From contig OX457031.1 of assembly GCA_949752745.1 (NCBI GenBank), positions 37,793,502 to 37,857,501 of the forward strand: 64,000 bases of DNA, written 5' to 3'. The notes beneath the pieces are model-generated. The model made no database searches, had not been told where the DNA came from, and was given only the letters and a program-made list of their open reading frames with translations. A program made the position numbers and the translations under genes. This stretch comes from Protula sp. h YS-2021 (lineage: Eukaryota > Annelida > Polychaeta > Sabellida > Serpulidae). Below, piece after piece: positions 34,501 through 44,257 of the stretch; positions within the stretch are counted from its first letter, which is position 1, and each line of letters begins with the position of its first letter.

Positions 34501-35958
34501 TCGGCATTGACCTGGTTGGACCATTTCCACAGACGCCTGAAGGATACCGTTACATTTGCAATATTTTCTTCTTTTTTTTATTATCTTATTTTTTTTTATT
34601 TTCTTATTTTTACCAACACTACACTCCCGTGTATGGCCTTTAACCGTCCTGCAGCAAAAGCGCAGTGAATTGTGTAAATGACTATTGGATTACGCAAAAA
34701 CTTGATAATTTTAAAGCAGAGAAGAAATTGTACTGTATAGAGATCATTTACCATTAAAAGTTCTGTTGCATTTAACTTTTTGTTTCAGTTATTCGGTTTT
34801 TTATGGAGGGGGCAAAATATCCCAGAGGGGGGGGGGAGGTAACCTAGTCTAGCTTTCCCCCCCCGGGGGGGAAGCTGTACAGGGGGGGGGGCAAGATAGC
34901 CTGTTACACCAGTGTCAGAGACATTGTACAATCACACTTGCGGATGTCACATACATCATTTAATCACAGGTGCGGGTATCACAACTATCATGCAATCACT
35001 CGTGCGGGTGTCACAACCACCATGCAATCACGCGTGTGAGTATCACAGCCATCATGAAGTAACACGTGCAGGTATCACATCTATCCTGTAGTCATAAGTG
35101 CGGGTGTCACAACCATCATGAAATCACTCGTGTGGATGTCATGCAATCACAACTATAAGTATCACAGCCATCACAAACGCAGGTGTCACAGTTCTCATGT
35201 CTGTGTAAAAGCCATTACTCGAATATCATATCCATTTACACTTTGAGGAACTCTTTTATTTACTCTTCATCTTATTTTATTAATTATTACTATTATAAGT
35301 GTTATTATTATTATTATTATTATTTAATTATTTGCAAAAATGAAAGTAATTTTGCATTAAAAGCAAGGCGTTAAATATGTTCACAGAATGCTCCAGGATG
35401 AGAGATATCGTATTTGTTGTTGACATAAGCGGCAGCATTGAACTAGACCACGGTTTTGAAATAGAATTGCGTTTCCTAAGAGAGATTGTGCATGGCTTAA
35501 ACTTCAATTTCGGTAATATCCGCGTTGGATACGTGACATTCTACAGACAGGCAACATCACGGTTTTACTTAGAAACTTACGTGTCTGGGTCCGCACGAAG
35601 AGACTTACTGAATGCGGTCACAATAGACCGAGTTCGTCATAATACCAATATTTCATCTGGCCTAGAAGAAGCTTTAATAAATCAATTCATACCATCTAAT
35701 GGAGATCGTGATGGTGTGGACAATACTATTATTTTATTAACTGATGGTCATCCCACGGTGGAGGCCCCCGAGGCAGCCGTGCGATTGGCCGAACAGGTGC
35801 GCCTAAACAACATCGAGATTTATTCAATAGCAGTAGGGTTATCGCCAAACAGCGGTTTACTCATGGACATAGCTGGTTCTTCGTCCAGATACATCGAAGT
35901 GCGTGAACCGAAGAATGTAAAGGAGCAAGCTGGCGAACTATTGAATAGACTTTGTTAG
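20497..35958 (+). CDS. Secreted multidomain vWA/EGF protein, 16 coding exons (gene A)
   Basis: Exons: 20497-20584, 20867-21460, 22076-22660, 23199-23614, 24041-24209, 24770-24880, 27981-28144, 28455-28648, 29058-29254, 29498-29611, 29875-30002, 30288-30420, 30671-30847, 31231-31371, 31970-32083, 35387-35958. They total 3897 nt, or 1298 codons plus stop, and every junction is GT-AG with matching phase. Approximate domain positions: signal peptide 1-26, vWA1 31-225, vWA2 228-420, vWA3 423-616, EGF1 618-654, vWA4 655-838, EGF2 840-877, vWA5 878-1070, EGF3 1071-1108, vWA6 1109-1298. Five of the six vWA domains keep a textbook metal-ion-dependent adhesion site (DxSGS, a central Thr, and T/S-DG). 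By family knowledge (matrilin, collagen VI, mollusc shell-matrix vWA proteins) it should be an extracellular adhesive or matrix protein. There is no membrane segment; it ends in vWA6. The architecture is directly visible, the exact role is not. Transcript evidence could change single exon edges or add alternative forms, especially at exons 6 and 15. Confidence 0.88.
20867..21460 (+). CDS. Gene A exon 2: vWA domain 1, degenerate metal site
   Basis: One uninterrupted exon (phase 1 at both ends, acceptor ttaacacag, donor GTATGT) encodes a whole vWA fold, from [12 protein letters not shown] to [10 protein letters not shown]. The MIDAS motif is D-T-S-R-S instead of DxSGS, and the usual T-D-G loop reads A-S-D-N. 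This domain may bind metal weakly or act structurally. It is the most divergent of the six. Confidence 0.88.
22076..22660 (+). CDS. Gene A exon 3: vWA domain 2
   Basis: A single exon with phase-1 borders (acceptor tttttacag, donor G|GTAAGT). It runs from [16 protein letters not shown] to [15 protein letters not shown] residues are intact: DSSGS, Thr in NTRTDLAL, and VTDGRS. The stretch [14 protein letters not shown] is the typical late beta-strand of the fold, and the closing Cys is conserved with the sister domains. Confidence 0.92.
23199..23614 (+). CDS. Gene A exon 4: vWA domain 3, N-terminal two thirds
   Basis: Acceptor ccgtttag, phase 1; donor GTAAGTGA, phase 0. Encodes [16 protein letters not shown] through LVVISDGES and ends RIATA. 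MIDAS is intact ([19 protein letters not shown]). The remainder of the fold is in the next exon. Confidence 0.9.
24041..24209 (+). CDS. Gene A exon 5: vWA domain 3, C-terminal third
   Basis: Starts in phase 0 after ttattcaaag with [16 protein letters not shown] and ends at ITATACD with donor G|GTCAGT, phase 1. It supplies the last strands and helix of vWA3. The open frame that continues past the donor to 24430 is intronic read-through. Confidence 0.87.
24770..24880 (+). CDS. Gene A exon 6: EGF-like domain 1
   Basis: A 111-nt exon with phase-1 borders. It encodes an EGF-like module starting [11 protein letters not shown] and ending GWTGRNCDQ, with six cysteines in EGF order (CxxxxC, C, CxC, C). 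The donor AGA|GTAAGTACCTCC begins a 20-bp tandem array that repeats this very junction. Confidence 0.9.
24874..25301 (+). repeat. 20-bp minisatellite of splice-donor sequences, 21 copies
   Basis: The unit is GTAAGTACCTCCAGACCAGA (variants CCAGAGCAGA and others). Copies start at 24881, 24901, 24921 and 24941, then about every 20 bp to 25288; two copies of 24 bp carry an extra TATA. Seventeen of 21 keep GTAAGTA. The unit equals the last bases of exon 6 (GACCAGA) fused to the first 13 of the intron, so it arose by duplication across the exon-intron junction. The complementary strand is open for 158 codons only because the unit lacks stops there. Confidence 0.95.
25302..27009. other. Gene A intron 6, middle part
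   Basis: Between the 20-bp donor array and the satellite block. Contains a G run (about 25811-25826) and chance frames; no exon-like segment found. Confidence 0.55.
27010..27790. repeat. ~130-bp satellite with AGGTCA-type half-sites, block 2 (gene A intron 6)
   Basis: About six diverged units. Words that recur are GACGGTCAAGGTCACCGAG, GTAACGTCGTTTA, GGTCGAAAATGAGCTCAAAA, ACCGTTTTCGAGA and ATGGTCAACTTCCGGTTTT. Unit starts at about 27018, 27153, 27307, 27437, 27563 and 27706. The same family is at 3690-4015. Confidence 0.85.
27981..28144 (+). CDS. Gene A exon 7: vWA domain 4, part 1
   Basis: Acceptor tttacgcag, phase 1; donor GTATGG, phase 0. Encodes [16 protein letters not shown] to [11 protein letters not shown]. 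It contains the first MIDAS motif (DSSGS). Confidence 0.88.
28455..28648 (+). CDS. Gene A exon 8: vWA domain 4, part 2
   Basis: Acceptor gcgtag, phase 0; donor TTT|GTACGT, phase 2. Encodes VVFHLNDY through [10 protein letters not shown] to IVLTDGKSD, holding the MIDAS Thr and the TDG loop. The donor was chosen because it alone gives phase 2, matching exon 9. Confidence 0.85.
29058..29254 (+). CDS. Gene A exon 9: vWA domain 4, part 3
   Basis: Acceptor acatggcag, phase 2; donor A|GTGAGT, phase 1. Encodes [20 protein letters not shown] to LLAGVCN and closes the fold at the conserved Cys. Confidence 0.87.
29498..29611 (+). CDS. Gene A exon 10: EGF-like domain 2
   Basis: A 114-nt exon with phase-1 borders (acceptor catccag, donor G|GTGTGT). 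Encodes [18 protein letters not shown] to FTGINCEK with six EGF cysteines. Unlike EGF1 and EGF3, its donor is not tandemly duplicated. Confidence 0.9.
29875..30002 (+). CDS. Gene A exon 11: vWA domain 5, part 1
   Basis: Acceptor attttaag, phase 1; donor GTAAGT, phase 0. Encodes [16 protein letters not shown] to QLDLDNGN with MIDAS DNSGS. About 50 bases after the donor the intron runs into a (CTT)n tract. Confidence 0.87.
30045..30150. repeat. (CTT)n tract in gene A intron 11
   Basis: About 30 CTT/TTC units with one CGT interruption, starting about 50 bases after the exon 11 donor. A pure pyrimidine strand that could adopt triplex DNA. Confidence 0.95.
30288..30420 (+). CDS. Gene A exon 12: vWA domain 5, part 2
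   Basis: Acceptor gtttcag, phase 0; donor G|GTTAGT, phase 1. Encodes [20 protein letters not shown] to GGKTDTS, including the MIDAS Thr region. Confidence 0.86.
30671..30847 (+). CDS. Gene A exon 13: vWA domain 5, part 3
   Basis: Acceptor ctataaatag, phase 1; donor G|GTTAGC, phase 1. Encodes [18 protein letters not shown] through [10 protein letters not shown] to THIILITIG. The TDG loop is intact. Confidence 0.85.
31231..31371 (+). CDS. Gene A exon 14: vWA domain 5, part 4
   Basis: Acceptor atttgcag, phase 1; donor G|GTAAGT, phase 1. Encodes [19 protein letters not shown] to QDVAYAMCN and ends at the Cys that closes each vWA module here. A TATC microsatellite starts about 35 bases into the intron. 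Confidence 0.84.
31405..31564. repeat. (TATC)n microsatellite in gene A intron 14
   Basis: About 38 TATC units with TGTC interruptions, beginning about 35 bases after the exon 14 donor. Open frames across it are repeat artefacts. Confidence 0.95.
31970..32083 (+). CDS. Gene A exon 15: EGF-like domain 3, with optional in-frame extensions
   Basis: Acceptor taattccag, phase 1; first donor GAACGAG|GTGAGC, phase 1. Encodes [17 protein letters not shown] to RYAGVNCER. Seven further identical donors follow at 57-bp steps (32141 to 32483) in the same open frame. Longer forms of this exon, up to 32482, would also join exon 16 in frame. The first donor gives a normal-length EGF module and is taken as the default. 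Confidence 0.85.
32041..32541 (+). repeat. 57-bp tandem repeat of the EGF3 exon-intron junction, 8 copies plus a partial ninth
   Basis: Copies start at 32041, 32098, 32155, 32212, 32269, 32326, 32383, 32440 and 32497. Each holds the exon end (Cys, then RYAGVNCE) and the donor GAACGAG|GTGAGCATTAC. The ninth copy diverges at the donor (GAGCCAGATGAG), so eight donors remain. Copies 2-4 and 5-7 follow the same order of variants (PSRY, xYRY, SYHY), indicating a 171-bp higher-order duplication. The 57-bp period is a multiple of three and no stop occurs in the exon frame. Confidence 0.95.
32635..33870 (+). repeat. 32-bp minisatellite with CACGTG core, left block
   Basis: About 38 tandem copies of a 32-bp unit containing CATCATGCAGTCACACGTGT and a CTGTCACAGC half. 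Most copies keep the palindrome CACACGTGTG; outer copies are more diverged. It lies in the gene A intron between EGF3 and vWA6. All three forward frames are open for long spans because the unit has no forward stop codon; this is not evidence of coding. Confidence 0.93.
33864..34910. mobile_element. Foldback element inserted in the 32-bp minisatellite
   Basis: Inverted ends: GGTGTAACAG then TATCTTGCCCCC and AGCTTCCCCC on the left, mirrored on the right as GGGGGCAAGATAG then CTGTTACACC. Arms also share CTAGTCTAGC and GGGATATT-TGCCCCC words in opposite orientation. The left half is internally duplicated (33955-34040 and 34072-34160). No ORF. The same minisatellite continues on both sides, so this is an insertion about 1.05 kb long. 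Confidence 0.8.
34911..35215 (+). repeat. 32-bp minisatellite, right block
   Basis: About nine more diverged copies of the unit seen at 32635-33870 (CATCATGCAATCAC, CGTGCGGGTGTCACA), separated from it by the foldback insertion. They degrade toward the vWA6 acceptor, followed by a short (TTA)n tract at about 35297-35325. Confidence 0.85.
35387..35958 (+). CDS. Gene A exon 16: vWA domain 6 and stop
   Basis: Acceptor gttcacag, phase 1, joining EGF3 to give Arg-Glu-Cys. A whole vWA in one exon from [16 protein letters not shown] to GELLNRLC, then TAG at 35956-35958. MIDAS is intact ([21 protein letters not shown]). Confidence 0.9.
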
Positions 35959-36300
35959 TTTGTATGGTGTAATTGTTATCTTGAAACGTGCATAATCAGG
36001 TATCACTCTGATGACGTGTTCAACAAGATATTGTCATGAAATTGGAGCTTCGATTTGTATTTTCAGTTCTATTCATTTCGTGGTTCAAAGTTTTCATTTT
36101 TCGAGCAGCTTAACTAGCAATGAAAACGCAGCTCCCATATTTCAGACTATTTGTATTTCCGTCTGTTTTTCTGTCTGTTTATCTTAACATTTCATACATC
36201 CAGTCTTTGACTAGTACGATACACCACTTTTCTCTTGTGACCACTGAAGTCATACATAAGCAACGAAACGTAAAGTGCGGTTGAAATATCACTTTGTTTC

Positions 36301-36340
36301 GTTACTGGTTTTCTTCTTTCTAATAAAGAAAACCAGTAAC
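36301..36340 (+). terminator. Poly(A) signal inside a perfect hairpin, 3' end of gene A
   Basis: AATAAA at 36322-36327, about 365 bases after the gene A stop. It sits at the loop of a perfect 15-bp inverted repeat (36301-36315 with 36326-36340, 10-base loop); pairing continues imperfectly for about 9 more bases outward. Another AATAAA lies at about 36501. Confidence 0.55.
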
Positions 36341-38604
36341 CAAACTAAGTAAAAACCGTGAAATTCAGTGTAAACACATACTGCTAGCCGAAAAATCTGT
36401 GTCTTATGCGAGGAAATCTATTTTATTATAAATGTACCCATTAAGAACAAGATAGCGATTACTTATTTTCAAGAAACAATATCTGTTTTCAGGGTATGCA
36501 ATAAAATAGTGGCTTGTATTAAAATTTTGAAGTCATGTGACTGTCAACTGAAATCACGTGATTGTGAACTGATTTTCCATTTGTTTCACTCCTTTGATCG
36601 TTCTATTTATGTGTAATCTACGCGCAATCATTTACGTGTAATCTACGTGTAATCATTCACGTGTAATCATTCACGTGTAATCTACGTGTAATAATTCAGT
36701 GTAATCTAGTCTTTAATATGAGGAGGGGATACTTTTGCCACGCCCCTTTTAACTATGGCGGTACAGTATGTAAGATATTATATGTAAAATTGTTTTGCAT
36801 AGATGTGAGCAAATTTAAATACGCTGTAGTGCTGCAGCATGTGATTGCATCTGGATGTGCTCAAAATGCATGAAAACGTAAAGAATTTTATGAAATACAC
36901 CAAGACCGGTCACAGAATTAAACGTACGAATAATGGTGTTGATGCAAGAATGTTTTACTGATGTCAAAATATTAAAATCAGTGTTAAATTCAACTGTTCC
37001 TATCAAAAGTTGTAACTTAAAATCATGTGAGATCGGAGTGATTGCAAGCCATGTTGACACCATTTGGAAAGAAGTATAAATTTATTTACCCACAATGCAT
37101 CTAATTACTATGGTCTGCTTTGAAAAAGTGGAATCAAATATATGCATAGAAGTAATAATTTAGATTTAGCATACGACAATCTCCTTTTATGAATAACTAA
37201 TATTTTAATTTGTGGAGTGCTATTTCTCGCTAAAGATTTGTTTTACAGAAAACTCTGTTTCATAGCATATTTTTACTACGTTACAACTTTTGTTAATGGT
37301 AACTATAGCTCATCGACCAATCATTTTGAACAAGGACTAGATGTTTGATACTTTAAAAATGAAGTAAGGTGTAGTGTGGAACCATCGATCAATCTGCCCC
37401 CGCAAGATAAAAGGTCTGTTTTTTTTTAGTTAAGTTCCATTGTACGTGATATCCCTGCAAACAAATACATACAAAGACGATATCACATCAATTCCGGAAT
37501 ACTAAAGTGTGTTAAAATGGTACTCATGATGATGTTATGTGCGTCTCGGTGCTGAAATGTTCTATTTTAAAAGTGTTGTGGATATCGCTTTTGTTTAAGT
37601 ACCATAGAACTGCTATACACTAGCAATGACATACTTTTATTCGCGAATATATTGTATCACAAAGAGGCTTTAGGTGTTTCCCTAATTACGCTTATTTAAG
37701 ATCTTGAGTCGATCACAAACTTATCAGGTGGATAAAAGGATATCCATAATATAAAATCAGACAAATCTAGACGTTTTCATATTTTTTTCATTTTTGTCTT
37801 GAAAATTACATCAGCATTAAGTTTTTTAAGTACCAAATTGCAAAAGTGAATAATTGAATAAAGTCATCCATGCCTCCCAGTATGAATAAAACTATTTATG
37901 CCTCTGTCATTCAATGATATAAACTGAGACGCACAGCCACATATTTCGTTTAGGGGTCAGACTTATAGCATTTTAAGCTTTTGTGTAAAAAGATAAAATT
38001 GCTAGCGTCTTTTTTTTTTGTTCATTTTCATAGATATATACATATTATTGTAAATATGTTGTTAGTGCTCTCTCAGTGCTCGTTGTATATACATTGCTTA
38101 CGGTTATATATGCTGCATACGCTGCAATGTTGAAGTAAAACGCATCGTTTTTATCCCAAACCGGAATGTTGAGACTGCTCATACTTATTTTTAATGTAAA
38201 TGCATTGTAAAAATTTCCTATTGCATATTGTGCAAAGGCAATTACGATGAAAGGTGTGCGCCTGACAAACCTGAAGTCATATAAACCAGAGCTTAAAATG
38301 CCGCCCATGAAATAATGCTCATGTATTGTCGTATAACTGCTTGCGTCTTATATGGACCCAATCGCATAAGAATTCTGTTACATCCACATTTGCTATTTGC
38401 GGAACCTCGAATCATTTTCTAGGCTTTACTGAGTAGAGTAAGCATAATAGTAAGTGTTACATAACAAAGATTAAAACAAGGATTAAAATAAAAAGATAAC
38501 AGGTCAAAGTAGGAAACCATTAGCAATCACAACTACGTTGGATTCTCCTATATTTATAATCCGCCTAAAAATGTTTCAAAGTTAATCACCTCTGTAAATT
38601 ATTA
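36341..38604. other. Intergenic, no gene seen
   Basis: Beyond the gene A poly(A) signal. Only the short ACGTGTAATC minisatellite (36611-36714) stands out. Confidence 0.55.
36611..36714. repeat. Short minisatellite of ACGTGTAATC words
   Basis: About eight irregular copies of TACGTGTAATC and TTCACGTGTAATCA, 12-14 bp each, several with CACGTG. It lies about 650 bp downstream of the gene A stop. Confidence 0.85.
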
Positions 38605-38965
38605 GTCCCCCGCCGCTGCATAGCGAGAAGTGAGGGACTATTGAATTCGGGTCCGTCCGTCCGTCCGTGTGACAACATTTTGGATATGATGTCTTTTGTG
38701 CGATAGATTTTAGAAACTGCTAGAGGGATTCCGTTTAAACCTTGTATAGGGAAAGAGTAGGTTTTACCGGCCGCCAAAAAATGTGTCCTGGGGACTTTGT
38801 CGAAAATCCAAATATCTTTGCCAGTCAACATCTGGACAGGGTGTCTTTTGCGCGAGACAAAGATTACCTGAGGGATTCCATTTAAACCTTGCATAGGGAC
38901 AGAATGTAGGGTGTAGTTGTGCACCTGGGTATAGGTTTTGCCGGCCGCCGAAAAATGTGTCGACA
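38605..38965. repeat. Dispersed TCCCCCGC...GAGGGACTA repeat with internal duplication
   Basis: Begins TTAGTCCCCCGCC and AGTGAGGGACTATT, then (GTCC)n. A ~180-bp segment is duplicated: 38690-38785 and about 38848-38962 share GAGGGATTCC-TTTAAACCTTG, ATAGGG, and CCGGCCGCC-AAAAATGTGTC. The GC-rich GCGAGGGACTAAT word also appears at 1362-1374. Confidence 0.7.
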
Positions 38966-39280
38966 ATACAATATCTTAGGCCACCAACTGCTGTCATGCA
39001 ATTTATTTATATTTGTTTTTCTTACACAGTTACAAATATGTTATAGATGTGTATCTGAGTGAATGAGTTTATGAATTTAATGAAATTTGGTAACAAATCA
39101 GACATTTTTTCATTAAGTTTTATCTGGAGGTATGTTGTTTTTTTAACTTTTTCTATTGAAATCCTTGAACTGCCCACCTGCGGGTGCTTAGTCAGTTTCA
39201 CCGATATACTGTGACAAAACACTTTGCTGACGACACGTTTTTTATCATTTGAGAATCCGGTTTTATCAGTGAAGAATAGA

Positions 39281-39406
39281 GTTAATCACGCTAATCATGT
39301 CACTCTAATCATGTAACGCTAATCAGGTCACGCTAATCATGTCATGCTAATCATGTAACGCTAATCAGGTCACGCTAATCATGTCATGCTAATCATGTCA
39401 CGCCAA
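39281..39406. repeat. 14-bp minisatellite with ATGCTAAT words
   Basis: About nine copies of CTAATCATGTCACG with a 42-bp higher order (ATGTAACG, AGGTCACG, ATGTCATG variants in rotation). Several junctions read ATGCTAAT, close to a POU octamer. Confidence 0.9.
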
Positions 39407-42033
<2,627 letters not shown>

Positions 42034-42634
42034 TTAAAGGGAAATGCGGGTATCTCACCTACAATTGACATTTTCTTCATACTTTCACAGTTTAATGCTT
42101 TGAGGGTATACATTCAATAATTGAAAAGAAAAAGGGGGGTCACCGATGTTATAAGAGAAATAAAGACACTGAAAGGTCGCGTACTTTTACTATAGAAACC
42201 ATTGGGAAAACCATGAAATTTCAAGCAAAATGCAAAATTCACACATAATCACATTTGACAATTGCCTCATTTTCTCCCTGTTTGAAGAACACGTCATACG
42301 GAATGTTTTAAGCAAATAAAAAATGTATGTCACCGTATCAATAAGAGAATTATACAATCACTTTGACAAAATCCCAATGACCCAATGGTTAAATTATGAA
42401 AACAGTGTAATATGATTTTAATGGGCAAGATATCAACAGAGGCCCTTCTAGGAATAAATATCAACACAGATCATTTCTGGATACGGCCCTATTTGTCTCT
42501 GAAAAGAATTTTTCGATCTAGATGGATTTAGTAGCTATTTATAATGTGTGAACGCAGATTCAAACCCAGCCATATTCAATGTTGTGCGCATTTCGGTCGC
42601 TAGATGGCGCAGAGATACCCGCATTTCCCTTTAA
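42034..42634 (+). mobile_element. TTAA-flanked MITE, copy 2
   Basis: 601 bp. TTAAAGGGAAATGCGGGTAT on the left and the exact inverse ATACCCGCATTTCCCTTTAA on the right, giving a 23-bp terminal inverted repeat. Ends are better preserved than copy 1, implying more recent movement or less decay. Confidence 0.88.
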
Positions 42635-43843
42635 CACAGCACAGGCGTTGATCAACAGACGCTGTGTAAGTACATGTGTAACAGACGCTATGTAAATAAC
42701 GTCTGCACAAAGTTTTTTTTTTTTTACTGCTGTTGTATAGACGTCGGAAAACGGCGTCTAAACAAAGTGTGATTTCAACGTGACAGGACATTATATTATC
42801 GCTCACCAAAAGCGGAAGCCATCAGCCAAAAGCCAAAATAAGAATGTAAAATAACAATAATTTCTTTTATCCTCGAGCAAGTGTTCTCCCAAGAAGCGTG
42901 ATTTCGAATTCTGTTCTATTTGAATATCAACCACGAGGTTAGTTGGTAGGGTCAGCTGAGATATCGATGATGAAAGGCCCATTGAACGTCGTTCTCCTAC
43001 AGTTGCTAAACAACGTTGTTCATTCAGCGGCGTACACAGTATACAGTGTCCTTTCTTTCTTTCCTTTATTTTTTTTTTGTCTTCATTTATACATTTTTGC
43101 GTTAGGACGATGTGGTTTTGACTTTCATTTCAGGGATTTTTCGATATCTTTTGAACCTCTGTCAGACATAATATGTTTGCTTAATCGAAACCTAATTATT
43201 ATAATATTTATGTAAACCCAGCAATGTTATACCCTGCTATAAGAACATACACGTGCTATAAGAACATACACATACACTGAAATTAAAAAAGAAAAGAAAC
43301 TCGAAATAAACAAAAAATCCAACTTTTTTGGAGGTTAAGGGATTGGTGATTGGTATTGCCATTTCATATGCAACTGGTGTGTTTGAAGTAGAACCTTATA
43401 ATGGCTTCCCGTTGGTAAAAACTTCTCTGCAATTCCACGAAAATATTAGAAATCGCTGATGGCTAATCAAAGATCAATAGTCATTCAGCATAAATGAAGA
43501 TACTTCATGTTGCAGGAAACTGCCGAGGTCTTCCGAAAGGTACGACAGATAAGGTACGACAGATAAGGGTAATCCCATCGGATAAGCGGATTCACAGTTT
43601 ACGCAGAAAACAAGACTCCATTTTATGGCCATAAACATGAGCAGAGAAACTTAGAAACATAGAACTCAATGGAGAAATACATCAAAATCACTTTGAAATA
43701 GATACAGCGACCTTTTTGTGTTCGAAACGCATTATATTAATGAAATGAGTAAATTTTTCAGCATTCCAATGAAGTCTGACACATCACAGACGCACACCAT
43801 GGCAGAGAAAATAAACTTTTACTGTATTTTTCTTATGTGTTTC
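42635..43843. other. Intergenic between the convergent genes, no gene seen
   Basis: Contains short repeats (CTATAAGAACATACAC and GGTACGACAGATAAG duplicated side by side). No supported frame. Confidence 0.55.
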
Positions 43844-43849
43844 TTTATT
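43844..43849 (-). terminator. Poly(A) signal of gene B
   Basis: AATAAA on the minus strand, about 115 bases past the gene B stop. A long C run (about 43851-43870, G run in the transcript) lies just upstream of it. Confidence 0.5.
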
Positions 43850-43962
43850 TGCCCCCCCCCCCCCCCCCCACTGGAATCCTGTGAGTTTCCTCTACTGAGC
43901 ATGCGCTTTCGGAACCGTGAACTGGCTTAAAGGGGCGAAAAAATGTGTTTGACGTCATATGT

Positions 43963-44129
43963 TTATGAGCACATGTTGTAGTAGGCTGGCTCGGAGCCTC
44001 GTCCCCGCCAGGCTGTACCCGGGGCACATTCCTTATCGTAGCCTCTGCCGAAGGCGTCGCACTGCATGAAGCAGTGCTTGTTGTTCGGATGACTGTAATG
44101 CCCCGCTTTCTTGTTTTGGCAAAAGCCAG
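43963..44129 (-). CDS. Gene B exon 5: CBM14-like chitin-binding domain and stop
   Basis: Acceptor ttgtgttgtag, phase 1. Encodes PGFCQNKKAGHYSHPNNKH, then CFMQCDAFGRGYDKEC, then APGTAWRGRG and NMCS, stop. The pattern G-x-Y-x-H-P, QCD, G and C-A-P-G-T-x-W is typical of CBM14. The spacing C-x3-C (404 and 408) is shorter than the usual x5, which may indicate an altered disulfide pattern. Confidence 0.82.
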
Positions 44130-44172
44130 CTACAACACAATTTTAGAAATATGTATTTCCATTATCTATCTG

Positions 44173-44207
<35 letters not shown>

Positions 44208-44210
44208 GTC

Positions 44211-44257
<47 letters not shown>

